Shown: in pieces, positions 19,701-27,652 of the stretch
Layout of the letters: every line of letters starts with the position of its first letter
How positions within the stretch are numbered: the stretch's first letter is position 1
Assembly (NCBI GenBank): GCA_041603235.1
Contig: JBFIES010000006.1
Coordinates: forward strand, 202,045 to 266,044
Direction: 5' to 3'
Origin: Panacagrimonas sp041603235
GTDB lineage: Bacteria > Pseudomonadota > Gammaproteobacteria > Nevskiales > Nevskiaceae
DNA length: 64,000 nucleotides
Made by a program: the position numbers and the translations under genes
Notes under the pieces: generated by a model
Seen by the model: only the letters and a program-made list of their open reading frames with translations
The model's database searches: none
Told to the model about the DNA's origin: nothing

Positions 19701-20883
19701 GACCGTCGCTGTGTTGTGCAGCCTCGTACTGACGCAGGCTTTTGGGCAGGTGCGGCGTTTGGCCGCGCGCCACGGGTGTGAAGTCGATGCGGCGGCCGTC
19801 GGCCTGCCATAGATGGATGCGGTCTTGACCTTGTACGGCGCCGTCGATTTGCTGTTGGTCCTGCACTTCTAGAAGGCCAACCTCAAAGTTGTGGCGCCAA
19901 TTGAACCCAAGTGCGCCGCGATAGGGCGTGCGGCTGTTGTAGTGACGCGTGAAGCTCAGGGCCATTGCGCCGGGCAAAGGTGTCAGATCAGTTTCGAGTT
20001 GATACTTGTTGCCGGTGACGACATGAATGGGGTTGCCAACATGAGTGGCGGCAATGCTGGTGGGTTGCGCGGCACCCTGGAACGCAGAGCGATTACTCGA
20101 AGAAGGCGATGCCGAGAACGAGGTGGACGTACTGCTTGGCGAGAAAATTCCAGTGCCGGTGATCGGCGTCTGCGCCAGACATACCGGCGCGCCATTGTCA
20201 GGGCCTCCGGCGGGGCCATCCACAATGGTGTTGATGGGGTTGCCGGGCGTGCCGGGCTGTGGAAAACGCGGGAGTGAATTCGGGGTGTCGCCGCCACCTC
20301 CGCCGGGTGGCGACACTGGCAGGGTCGGCAGCGGTACCTCTGTAGGCAGCGTGACGACCGGCGCCGGTCCAGTGCCGGGGCCACCGACAGGCGCAGGGCC
20401 GACGATAACCGGGCCGCCGGGCACACCAATCGGGGGCACTGCAGGTAGCGGAACGCTTACTGGAAGCATGTCCGGACCCGCCACTGGGCCGCCCACCGGG
20501 AGCGGCAAGCCCGGGCCGGGCAGCGGTAGTGGCCCGCCCGGTAAGCCGGGTTGCGGCTCTGTGCCTGGCCCCGGTGCTGCTACCGGCGGCGTTGGGTTCG
20601 GTCCTTCGCCGGGAGGGGCGTTACCGCCGGGATCAGTTCCGGGAAGGCCGCCGGCAAGAGTATCTGTGCGCGGCAGACTCGGCAGTCCCGCCATGTACAT
20701 GTATCCGGAGTGGTCTTTGCGCACGGCTTCGGTCAGGCGCTTGATCACACTTTGGTTGTCGTCTCCAAAAGGCAGCAGCAGTGCGCCCACGCTCACGCCG
20801 GTCAGCAGGATGTATTCCAGCAGAGCAGAGCCGCGCTTAGCGCGATGTGGCGCGGGATTGCCTCGCGCCATGATGTGCTTCAT
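15460..20883 (-). CDS. Rhs toxin with Flp-type prepilin N-terminus and DUF2235/Tle1 phospholipase tip
   Basis: 1807 residues; ATG at 20883 with a strong upstream GGAGGGA. Residues 1-18 form a basic leader ending in Gly18. SALLEY follows, giving the class III prepilin pattern (G, then Glu +5 and Tyr +6), then a hydrophobic helix to about residue 38 and an amphipathic stretch as in Flp. Residues ~72-235 are Pro/Gly-rich, then Ser-rich. The Rhs shell starts near 283 (GNPIHVVTGNKY) with many YD repeats and ends at PVNHIDPTGL (1378-1387). The tip (1387-1807) is DUF2235: FAFDGTGNN, nucleophile elbow GFSRGA (Ser1496), AHSDIGGGY (Asp1633), possible His1727. There is no PAAR, VgrG or Sec signal. It sits 25 bases after the secretin gene in the Tad operon. 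Pilus-borne delivery is my inference. Confidence 0.85.
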   Translation of the reverse strand: MKHIMARGNPAPHRAKRGSALLEYILLTGVSVGALLLPFGDDNQSVIKRLTEAVRKDHSGYMYMAGLPSLPRTDTLAGGLPGTDPGGNAPPGEGPNPTPPVAAPGPGTEPQPGLPGGPLPLPGPGLPLPVGGPVAGPDMLPVSVPLPAVPPIGVPGGPVIVGPAPVGGPGTGPAPVVTLPTEVPLPTLPVSPPGGGGGDTPNSLPRFPQPGTPGNPINTIVDGPAGGPDNGAPVCLAQTPITGTGIFSPSSTSTSFSASPSSSNRSAFQGAAQPTSIAATHVGNPIHVVTGNKYQLETDLTPLPGAMALSFTRHYNSRTPYRGALGFNWRHNFEVGLLEVQDQQQIDGAVQGQDRIHLWQADGRRIDFTPVARGQTPHLPKSLRQYEAAQHSDGQLTAGPFGYQWRWRDGTALDFAPNGKLQTITNAQGQVFKLGYDHSDRLIKLTDAQQRSLHLKYNRYGQLQTVTDPGNQVTHYHYDGDQNLIRVQYPDQTFKIYHYEDENDTHNLTGISVGSGIADDGAIRIATWAYDDQDRAISSEHANGSDKVSLHFDKAGQTTVTDARGRQSIYRNSTRQDIPTVDAIYGPGCNQCGQGDVAYRYNDRMQIIALAYKDGSELHYSYDALGRTIAALIALPGQDAVEYAGFTYLGDSDKVSQMRIPSVRPHYWRTMQVSYDGNQRPTQVTETGFAPKPDGSFAPITRSQRFTYKGRDRLVAVDGYRDDIEDLLKLEWGESGTSRTVFPDGGSFEVLTVDAHGRASKIKTDSSGPLDLIYNPQGQIASVSNNARSIKFDYDTRGQIAALRMGDQRIALSQRQDINPAYTGVDPATPLTNLLAYARTRLPDALQRNHFLSFTDARGNATRYAYDDFGRRAFTLSPDTGLSQYIYDGDNHLISQTDANGLQAVFDYDASGRIVRTKVGDTPTEFQWQGPPGARQLAAIHADDQREIRTLDAQGRVRAITLAYAAHRYTTKYRYNDQGRLQQKTLPDGRSLIYRYHSNGALAAIEQKSHLPFKPNRPLLSGLNDESAAQVQAGIADWQALNGITTQIQRNPETQQLAGIRIGRLHDLRYRYAMQGSIQGKITGIDDASRISHRYRYDANGRLDFALTPDALYGYRYDANGNRTRLIVNGQHIDYAHATDSNRLIQTRAAAPAWHAPLRLNALSWASDSAVRITPLTNTSGPIHYKSSGEITHLGSFQFRYNANGQPEHLYQGDAHRASYQYNSRAQRIAKKTASGVTTYYLYENNRLSAEINEQGRVQRQYLYLDHHPIAILELGQNYAVHTNHLGAPIAVTDQHQTVIWQARYAPFGKAGVDEDPDGNGIGFTLNLRLPGQYFDEESGLHYNHHRYYDPIAGRYISSDPLGLAAGPNTYAYVENDPVNHIDPTGLLLFAFDGTGNNDPAEEISDISNVVRFNRTYIGDANEPAAPNGRHTYYISGAGTFDPTYGISGNEYDAATGASIVQRVVALGEDFLDYIESLERLNESSFSLNIDVVGFSRGAASARMFVNLISDYLAGENHHDLVRNSGFNNVRINFDQRAQRLRRSLAAKCIRPVFRFLGLWDSVPHYYSQDNDIDQLQLSIPDAVEHVAHAVAATENRIDFQAISIFESAEEASQLRGSRGVRTERGFIGAHSDIGGGYAEGDLSDIAFLWMVRQAEISGAKFDLKEIESQGWEEISSPVLHDSVGVSPVPGVTLKAGRKLRYLNGTEIDQASWSGFGMDTETSRNYHDERYVGRCQSGRGLTRRCNGLDHEGNRTLVGMVDKGSDYGRWLEENYGLANSKQQKISILIDPTKLENGRPVPSNLGARP

Positions 20884-20908
20884 GTGTCGCTCCCTCCGCA
20901 GGGCTTCC

Positions 20909-22684
20909 TCACTGCGCCCCTTCCGGTTCTATCGTTGTGGGGTCTGCTGAAATCAGTGCCTGGTCAATGCCTTTGCTGCCCGACAGCAAGCGCTTTCGCA
21001 GGTGATGATCCGCCGCTTGCATCTCCGGGCTGAGCGGCTGATTGGGTTTCTGAATGCGGGGCGTGACAGTGATGATCAACTCGGTTCGCTGCTTGATGAA
21101 GTCATCTGAGCGAAACAGCGCGCCGAGGACAGGGATATTGCCCAGGCCCGGAACCTTGTCCACGTTGCGAGAGTCGCGCGCGTCCAGAAGACCGGAGAGG
21201 ATGATGGTTTCGCCAGGGCGGGCGGTGATGGTAGACACCGTTTCCCGGCGCAGCAGGCCAGGCACGCCGTTGACCTGTGTAGTGAAATCCACCGAACTGA
21301 CTTCTGCCCGAATCTTGGATCGAATGTTGAGGTTGCGATCTACCACGGGCTGGATTTCCAGCTGCACGCCAAACTCACGAAACTCGATCACTGGCTGCCC
21401 AAACTGGTTGAGGATGGCAACCGGGAAGTCACCACCGGCCAGGAATGTGGCTTGCTCGCCGCTCACTGTAGACAGGCTTGGCGCTGCGAGTACGCGAGCC
21501 AGACCTTCTTCTTGCAGGAGCTGAATTTCCGAACCAAAAATAGAGGTGATGCCGAGATATCCACTGAGCCGCTGAGTGCCGGAACCCACCGCGCCCAGCA
21601 GGTCTTGCAGGTCGTTGGTGACAGTGCCCACGTCAGACACCACGCCAATGACGTTGTTGGGCACCAAATTGCCGACGATCCCTGTGGCCGGTCCAGGTGC
21701 GGTGTCCTGCCAGCGAACACCTACAGTCTTCTGATAACTGCGATTGACCTCCAATACCGCAACATCCAGAACAACACTGGGCTCGATCAAGACATTGAGC
21801 TGGGGCGTAACGGTGGACAGCACTGTGGGGAAACCGCGGACGACGCTGGTGTAACGCTCAAAATCGGCAGCGTCCACGGTCCCGGTGACAATCAGGCGGC
21901 CGAGCTTGGATTCAATGGCCAAATCGGGAAATGGCAGCAGTGCAATTCTCAGCAGGTCCAGGGCGTCCGCCGGTGGTGCCGGATAGACGCGGACCAGGTA
22001 TTCATGCGTACCGGAAGCTTCGGTAAGCACTTGCAACTCGGTGATGCCGGGTGACTTTCCGAGCACCAGCAATTCGCCGTCGTCGAGAATGCTCGCTTCC
22101 GCAATCAGGTCGTGGCCCATCACGATGCGCTTGACCTCCCCAACCCGTGTGGTGGACACCGCGCCGACGAACAGATCCATGGGCCGGTGACCTGGCTTGG
22201 AGGCGATGGAATGCACTGAAGCCTGGCTCTGTGTACGCGATGCCAGGGCGGCAGAATCCGTCACGAAGATCGCCTTTGACGGATAGGCTTGTTCCGCAGA
22301 AGACTGCGGGAGAACAGCTTCTTGTGATGGGAGCGCAAGCAAGTCCTGGGTGTCGGGACGCACGCGAATCTCATAGACATGCGGCTGTTCATCAGTTGTC
22401 CAGACGTGCAGATATGTGCTGCCCGGAGACTTTGCCCTGACACGCAGGTTCAGCCGCCCCTGCCGCTCAACGATCGCCACGCGCCTATCCTGCACCTCGA
22501 AGCGAGAAAGCCCGCCCGCGTAGAGCGTCGCTACTGCGCCGGATTCCAGATCAAGCGTTTCAGAGGCGGTGTCGGGTGAATCCGCAAACGTCGGCACTGC
22601 CAGCTGAATGGCAAAGAGCAGACTTGCCGTGAGTGCAGTGAGCCGGCTTCCACAGCGGTGTCCACAAAGGTAGCCCTTACTCAT
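20909..22684 (-). CDS. cpaC: Tad pilus outer-membrane secretin CpaC/RcpA
   Basis: 591 residues. After a signal peptide (hydrophobic near residues 15-34) comes the Pilus-formation N-terminal domain (LDLESGAVATLYAGGLSRFEV). BON-like and secretin domains follow. The secretin core includes LAAPSLSTVSGEQATFLAGGDFPV and VPGLGNIPVLGALFRS, then ELIITVTPRIQKP. It forms the outer-membrane channel through which the Flp pilus passes. Its start overlaps the end of cpaB by 8 bases. Confidence 0.95.
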   Translation of the reverse strand: MSKGYLCGHRCGSRLTALTASLLFAIQLAVPTFADSPDTASETLDLESGAVATLYAGGLSRFEVQDRRVAIVERQGRLNLRVRAKSPGSTYLHVWTTDEQPHVYEIRVRPDTQDLLALPSQEAVLPQSSAEQAYPSKAIFVTDSAALASRTQSQASVHSIASKPGHRPMDLFVGAVSTTRVGEVKRIVMGHDLIAEASILDDGELLVLGKSPGITELQVLTEASGTHEYLVRVYPAPPADALDLLRIALLPFPDLAIESKLGRLIVTGTVDAADFERYTSVVRGFPTVLSTVTPQLNVLIEPSVVLDVAVLEVNRSYQKTVGVRWQDTAPGPATGIVGNLVPNNVIGVVSDVGTVTNDLQDLLGAVGSGTQRLSGYLGITSIFGSEIQLLQEEGLARVLAAPSLSTVSGEQATFLAGGDFPVAILNQFGQPVIEFREFGVQLEIQPVVDRNLNIRSKIRAEVSSVDFTTQVNGVPGLLRRETVSTITARPGETIILSGLLDARDSRNVDKVPGLGNIPVLGALFRSDDFIKQRTELIITVTPRIQKPNQPLSPEMQAADHHLRKRLLSGSKGIDQALISADPTTIEPEGAQ

Positions 22685-23687
22685 TGTTGCCAGTCAGGAT
22701 GGATGATTCACGCGGACGGACGGGCGTCTGAATCACCCGACGCAGGTAAGCCTCGTCGTGCTCCATTGGATCGTCGTCCATGAAAAAAACGCCGTCGTCC
22801 TCGACAAGTTCATCAAGGCTTGCCTTGTCGGACGCTCCGTAGCGTTGCCGTCTTTCGCCGTGTGGCACCGCTGGTGAGTAATAGGCGTATCCGCCGACGA
22901 CGGCGGGTGCCTCATCTTCTGGAGCCTCTACGGTGTCGCCGAACCTTGGAATACCCGAGGCAGCGAATTGCAGGGTTTCGTCGGCAGCACCTCGCAACAG
23001 GTACACGATTTCACCTTTTTCCCTGGCGCGCAGCAGGTTCTCCGCGTCGTCTGCTGGCAGGCTGACGGTGATCAGGTTGTATGAAGCCCCTTTTTCAGAC
23101 AGGGGCTGGAACGCCTGGTCCGCCGTGCGGAGCGGGCTCGGGCCCGCCGCTAGAATCTTGACTCGCTCGTAGAGTCCTACCAGACGCTTGTCTCGCGAAT
23201 CCTTGATGGGCAGCTGGACAAACAAGTCGATGTAGTCGCCCGGAATCAGCAAGCCGGAATGGCTCTCCAGGGCGGAGACTTCCACGCTGATCGCACGTGT
23301 ACCCTCGGCCAACAATTCGGAAAAGCGATTCACCACGAGCCCTGAAACGAAGTCCGCAATAAGCGGTTCGCCAGCCGACATGGGCCGATTCAGTACGCGA
23401 TGCTCGACCTGGGGAAAATCATCGGGTCTGACCATACGCGCGGATATGTGCCGGCTTGGCATCTCGCCGATCGACATGGTGGCTTTCCCGATCACCGACC
23501 CCGCTGGCAGGCTGGCCTTGGCCACGATGACAGGCGCGAGTTTTCCACGCGATTTGAGTGCTTCGTCTCGCAGGCGCGCTTCTTCGCCGCCGAGATACTG
23601 CCGGATCAGGAAAAACGCGCCGAGTCCAAGCATGACGGCGATAGCCATGAGGACCCAGCCGGTGTAGTCCTTCTTGATGACGGCCAT
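22677..23687 (-). CDS. cpaB: Tad pilus assembly protein CpaB/RcpC
   Basis: 336 residues from ATG 23687, with GGTGG-like spacing upstream. An N-terminal membrane segment (WVLMAIAVMLGLGAFFLIRQ) is followed by a SAF domain (VIVAKASLPAGSVIGKATM and NRPMSAGEPLIADFV) and the RcpC central domain (GTRAISVEV, LIPGDYIDLFVQLP). CpaB is a periplasmic partner of the secretin. The C-terminal tail is longer and more acidic than typical. It lies 19 bases after the preceding gene and overlaps cpaC. Confidence 0.92.
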   Translation of the reverse strand: MAVIKKDYTGWVLMAIAVMLGLGAFFLIRQYLGGEEARLRDEALKSRGKLAPVIVAKASLPAGSVIGKATMSIGEMPSRHISARMVRPDDFPQVEHRVLNRPMSAGEPLIADFVSGLVVNRFSELLAEGTRAISVEVSALESHSGLLIPGDYIDLFVQLPIKDSRDKRLVGLYERVKILAAGPSPLRTADQAFQPLSEKGASYNLITVSLPADDAENLLRAREKGEIVYLLRGAADETLQFAASGIPRFGDTVEAPEDEAPAVVGGYAYYSPAVPHGERRQRYGASDKASLDELVEDDGVFFMDDDPMEHDEAYLRRVIQTPVRPRESSILTGNNE

Positions 23688-23706
23688 CAGTACAAGACCA
23701 CCCAGT

Positions 23707-24459
23707 TCATGGCCCCACCTGTACGAGGGCAACAATGGACATGCCCGCCTGTTGGGCAGCAGAGATGTTGAGCTGCGTCCCGTCGCGTTCTAGTGCCATT
23801 GCGCCGCCCTGAGCGCCACGTCGCAAAGCAGTACGGGTAATGGGCGCGTAACCCTGAGTGCGAAAGTGTGTTCGGTAGAAGTCCATGTTCTGGGCAGCGG
23901 ACTTCTCGCTGACCAGAATCAGTGTCCGGCTGTGGCGTCCGTAGTCTTCAGACTCGATGCGCTGCAGGATCTGCGTGCGTGCGAGCAGGGGAACATCGAG
24001 CTTGCGAGGCCGGGGTTTACGCTCGAGCCATGCAAAGATTTCGGAGGCAGAAATGAATCCGCGGGTTCGCCCGAAGCCTGCTCCAGCAATCTGCACTGTC
24101 ACAAGGTAATCATCCTGACGATGCGACAGCACCGACCACGGCCCAGCCTGCGCCCGCTTCATCTGGCCGGGCCACTGTCGTGCAAAGTGATGTGCTAACT
24201 CATCTGCGCTGAGTTCTGATTCAAAACTGTAGACCTGCGTATCAATGCCGTTGATTCGCATGCTGTCGCCGACCTTTCCCAGGCGCGTTCGCTTTGGTAC
24301 TTCGAACGATTCTATGCCGACAAATAGTGAATCAGCATGTGCGGGTTCTGCCATCCCGGCAGCGGCCACGAGGACAGCACAAACCCATTGGCGTGTGCAG
24401 CTCCAGCGCTGCCAGATTGTTTGAGGCGCTTCGCTCGGAATGGCTGCGGTGATGTTCAC
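23707..24459 (-). CDS. Exported protein of unknown function in Tad operon
   Basis: 250 residues. A hydrophobic stretch ending in a likely cleavage site (GMAEPAHA) near residue 42 marks it as exported. No family is recognised. The central part has a domain-like alternation (SELSADELAHHFARQWPG, then VTVQIAGAG), and the C-terminal part SAAQNMDFYRTHFRTQGY looks like a second copy of a small alpha/beta unit. The start is a GTG overlapping the upstream stop (GTGA at 24456-24459), so it is an integral member of the operon. Confidence 0.75.
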   Translation of the reverse strand: MNITAAIPSEAPQTIWQRWSCTRQWVCAVLVAAAGMAEPAHADSLFVGIESFEVPKRTRLGKVGDSMRINGIDTQVYSFESELSADELAHHFARQWPGQMKRAQAGPWSVLSHRQDDYLVTVQIAGAGFGRTRGFISASEIFAWLERKPRPRKLDVPLLARTQILQRIESEDYGRHSRTLILVSEKSAAQNMDFYRTHFRTQGYAPITRTALRRGAQGGAMALERDGTQLNISAAQQAGMSIVALVQVGP

Positions 24460-25313
24460 TGGGCTGGCACCACGTCGCCTATCCGATAGGCTGGCAAAGG
24501 GTCGATGTCCGCATGCCCAAACTTCAGTTTGTCGGGGGCCAACTCCTTGCCATAGGGTTGCATGGAGGCAACAGTGAGAACGGTGCCGATCGCTGAGTTG
24601 TCGAGGTACTGCTGCGGCGTCAGCCCTGAAATCAGGTACTCAACCTGCCGTTTGTTGCCGCCCGTCCAAGCCTCCACAAAGAGTGCGTTGGTTCGTGACA
24701 GCGTGAGCGCCTGCAGATCAACATTGGCCAGATCGAACAGACGGTTGAGATCGGTCAGTTCCACCGACACGGCCGCTTCAACCATGCCTTCGCGCTTGAG
24801 TTCGAAGCGCGTCAGTTGGCCGAATGCGGCGAAGGCATCGTCGCTGGCGCCGGTGAGCCCGCCAGGCTCTGTTTCCGAAGCGGTGTGCTGTGCATATGAC
24901 GCTCCCGAACCCGCGCCGCCCGTTTGATCCTTCATCAAGGATTCCCCGGTGTCTGTCAGGCGGCTGAAGGGGTCAATAATGGCCTCGGCGTCTGTCTGGG
25001 AGACAATGATTTGCGTATCTACGGCAAAGATTCGCGCATCAATCTCGCGAGCAATTTGCTCATCCGACTTGACCGACTCGCCTCCGCCAGGACCTGGGGG
25101 ACTACTCCGGTTCCAACTGGTGCGTTCCCAAGCCGCGTAGCGGGAACCCAGTTCCACGTCCTGCTTCTGCGACATGATGCCCGCGAGGACAGGGATCAAC
25201 AGGAACAGCGGCAGCAGCAGAAAGACCGTGACCACCAGAAACTCGGTCAGGGATTGTCCGGCCTGCTGATTCAGCAAGAAGTACGTCCGACTGGCGCGAT
25301 GCATGAGCATCAT
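24456..25313 (-). CDS. TadE/TadF-like pseudopilin, 285 residues
   Basis: The prepilin-type N-terminus is clear: leader to Gly19, then QSLTEF (Glu at +5, Phe at +6) and a long hydrophobic helix (LVVTVFLLLPLFLLIPVLAG). The remaining 230 residues are soluble, acidic and extracellular in prediction. This class is processed by the TadV/CpaA-type peptidase and acts as a minor pilus or assembly component. It overlaps both neighbours by 4 bases. Confidence 0.85.
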   Translation of the reverse strand: MMLMHRASRTYFLLNQQAGQSLTEFLVVTVFLLLPLFLLIPVLAGIMSQKQDVELGSRYAAWERTSWNRSSPPGPGGGESVKSDEQIAREIDARIFAVDTQIIVSQTDAEAIIDPFSRLTDTGESLMKDQTGGAGSGASYAQHTASETEPGGLTGASDDAFAAFGQLTRFELKREGMVEAAVSVELTDLNRLFDLANVDLQALTLSRTNALFVEAWTGGNKRQVEYLISGLTPQQYLDNSAIGTVLTVASMQPYGKELAPDKLKFGHADIDPLPAYRIGDVVPAQ

Positions 25314-25948
25314 TGTGGCGACGTGTTCGCGCAGTGATCAGGGTAGAACGCGCTGGACGTGACCACGCTCCTGACGGGCAGGGCCATGCACTGGCAGAAC
25401 TTGGTGCTTTTGACCTCCTGCTTCTCTGCCCCTTTGTAGGTACGCTCAAAAGTGTCCTCGGCAAATTTCTTGTGCAGAGCCGAATGATCGGGTGAAAGCA
25501 GATCGTCGAGCATTCTCTTGCGCTCGGCTTCAGGGTCTTCCAGGCCGCGCTCAACCGCCTCATGCAGTGCACTGCCCAGACTTGCGGGTGCAATCACCCA
25601 GCCGCTGCAGGTCTGAAACTGCTGGGATCGGCGCTGTAGATCATGATATTTGCAGTCTGCTTCGAGGCTCGTTTTGGCGCCGCTCCGGTGATACTCGAGA
25701 TGTTCCCCCGCCACCGCAAAAATTTGCGCAGCGTAAGGACTGTCTGCGCTAGGTTGTGCGCCCGGGCAGGTGACGGCTCCAGGCTGTGCTGGCCCGGGCG
25801 TCCAATTCAGCGAATCACCCAGATCTGGAAACGTCAGTTCCTGCGCGTGGCCATTCAGTGCGGTGAGAGACAGGCAGCAAGCCATCAGGCAGCTTCGTGT
25901 TGCATGAACGGCTGTGCGCAATCCAGGTTTCCATTGCATGATCGTCAT
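25310..25948 (-). CDS. Exported cysteine-containing protein of unknown function in Tad operon
   Basis: 212 residues with a signal peptide (MACCLSLTALNGHAQ near residues 23-37). The mature part contains about five cysteines (VTCPG, ADCKYHD, QTCSGW, FCQCM) that could form disulfides in the periplasm. No known family is recognised. Four-base overlaps on both sides tie it to the TadG-like and TadE/F-like genes. Confidence 0.72.
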   Translation of the reverse strand: MTIMQWKPGLRTAVHATRSCLMACCLSLTALNGHAQELTFPDLGDSLNWTPGPAQPGAVTCPGAQPSADSPYAAQIFAVAGEHLEYHRSGAKTSLEADCKYHDLQRRSQQFQTCSGWVIAPASLGSALHEAVERGLEDPEAERKRMLDDLLSPDHSALHKKFAEDTFERTYKGAEKQEVKSTKFCQCMALPVRSVVTSSAFYPDHCANTSPQ

Positions 25949-27462
25949 CGTGACCCGCCATTATTTGTAAGCACCACGCCGCCGATGATCTCCGTGGCGG
26001 CGAGCTTTTCTGCATTGCTCAGCTCGATCAGCCGAGTTTGCCAGTATGGGTTGTACAGGCTGCCGTGTTCGATCCGGTTGTCCCGGCGGCGCCAGCCATC
26101 CAGATCTGTGGGACGAGCGTAATATGGCTGGGCTTTGGCAATGGCGCCGAGTCGATTGCTGGCGAGACCGCCGTCACGATCCGTATCGATATCCGTTGCC
26201 ACGACGCCTCCGCCAGCGCTCATGATGCTGTCCTGTGAATTGACCCGCCCCTCATCCTTTGCATAGAGCGCAATGATCTCGGGACCGGTGTCGATAATGT
26301 CGTTACTGCGAAACTCGTAAAAGGGTCTGAGAGCGGCGGAGCTGGCGATACGATGATTGATATGGTCCTTGCCGCCAGTGACCTCGCTTGATGCCGGGCT
26401 TGTGTTGAGTAGCGTGGCAGACGCCGAGTTACGCCAGGTGCCCTGTCCCCATAGATGCTTTGCGCGCCGGTTGGGCTCGATAAGGCCGTAATCGCTGAAA
26501 TCAGACGCTTCATCTTCATCCAGCGCGTGCGCTGCGCCCCAGGTGAGCGGGACCTCCGGGCCTTTCTCGCAACCATCGATTCCGCAATGGATAAAGCGAA
26601 ATGAAACCGTTTCCATCGCAGTCCAATCCCAGCGGTACTTTTCGTCGCTGGGGTCCTCGTACCGGAAGAACTCGTTGCCTCCGTACTTCTGCGTTTCGTA
26701 AAGCAGGGGCACTGTGAAGGGCAGCTCCCACTCGTAACTGCGGTTGCGAGTGAACTGACCTCGCGAACCAAGCACCACGCCTTCAAGATCGCGATACCGG
26801 CTGTTCTCTAAGCGGGCATCTTCGCTGTCATCCGATGTAGCGTGACGCTGGTACTGGGCGCCGATCTGTTCGTTGAACTGTTCGACAACCGAGGCGGCTT
26901 CGGAAAAAGAATATGCCCCCACCGACAACAAGGCGTAGGCGTCGGGTTCATTACGCTCAGCCACGTCGCGGGCCATGTCGGGAATTTGCAGCACGATCGC
27001 ACCATGAAAAATGGACTGCGCACGCGTGATGCCATCGCTGAAATCGTTGTTGCGGTCGATCATGAATTCAGCAAATTCATCTATGAAGTTTGAAACCGCC
27101 GTCGCTGCGGTCAGCGCGCCGCCTGAGAAAGCGCCGAATGGCGTGTTCTGGAAGATGGTGTTCAGGTTGGCAAAGAGCTGCTCAATGCTCGCGGCCCAGG
27201 AGCTGACGCCCACCATCTGCGCAATGCCAATCTGGTTGGCGACCAGTCCTCGGTTGGTATAGGCAATAAAGTTGAGGTCGCGGCTGACCAACGTTGCAGT
27301 GCTGTAGGCCACGTTGTCGGCCGTGTTCTGCAGACGAATTTTGTCGCTCATGACAGAGCCGGAGTCATACATCACCCACAACGCGAGAATCACAGCAACA
27401 ATGAAGATCACCGTCATGGGCATGACCTGACCTTTCTGCGTAAGTCGGCGGTGCTCTAGCAT
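25945..27462 (-). CDS. TadG-like pilus assembly protein
   Basis: 505 residues from ATG 27462. The N-terminus (RLTQKGQVMPMTVIFIVAVIL) is a PF13400-type (TadE/G-like) pseudopilin helix with Gly before the hydrophobic segment but no Glu +5. DKIRLQNTADNVAYSTATLVSRDLN follows, the characteristic TadG segment. The remaining 430 residues are extracytoplasmic and lack a von Willebrand A motif that I can see. The open frame extends further upstream, but the ATG at 27462 places the membrane helix at the N-terminus as in the family. Confidence 0.85.
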   Translation of the reverse strand: MLEHRRLTQKGQVMPMTVIFIVAVILALWVMYDSGSVMSDKIRLQNTADNVAYSTATLVSRDLNFIAYTNRGLVANQIGIAQMVGVSSWAASIEQLFANLNTIFQNTPFGAFSGGALTAATAVSNFIDEFAEFMIDRNNDFSDGITRAQSIFHGAIVLQIPDMARDVAERNEPDAYALLSVGAYSFSEAASVVEQFNEQIGAQYQRHATSDDSEDARLENSRYRDLEGVVLGSRGQFTRNRSYEWELPFTVPLLYETQKYGGNEFFRYEDPSDEKYRWDWTAMETVSFRFIHCGIDGCEKGPEVPLTWGAAHALDEDEASDFSDYGLIEPNRRAKHLWGQGTWRNSASATLLNTSPASSEVTGGKDHINHRIASSAALRPFYEFRSNDIIDTGPEIIALYAKDEGRVNSQDSIMSAGGGVVATDIDTDRDGGLASNRLGAIAKAQPYYARPTDLDGWRRRDNRIEHGSLYNPYWQTRLIELSNAEKLAATEIIGGVVLTNNGGSR

Positions 27463-27652
27463 GTTCCAGGTCCCTGTTCCGAAATCAGCATGGATAGCAA
27501 GACCTGCAGCATGTTCGGGCAGGTTTGCCGCAAACGGGGCGTGCGTGTGCGCCCGTGAGCCTCTCCTGATGTGGCTACGACAATGTCCCCGTCGGTCTGT
27601 CGCGGCCAATCAAACGAGGCGGGCTATACATGCGCCACACCCCCTCGGAGCA

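Noticed and set aside
17221..19812. Long plus-strand frames of 270 and 398 residues opposite the Rhs gene
   Set aside because: They are antisense shadows of the repetitive, GC-biased Rhs shell. They show no family features and have repetitive Val/Ala/Gly composition.
16800..19900. Regularly spaced similar segments that could suggest a CRISPR array or tandem repeat
   Set aside because: The segments are degenerate YD-repeat codons within one open frame, with variable spacing and no conserved repeat/spacer structure.
15460..20883. Reading the Rhs gene as an ordinary type VI effector
   Set aside because: No PAAR, VgrG or other type VI component is in the gene or window; the N-terminus and operon point to the Tad machine instead.
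20045..20950. Gly/Pro-rich 301-residue plus-strand frame
   Set aside because: It is the antisense image of the Pro/Gly stalk of the Rhs protein and lacks a plausible start context.
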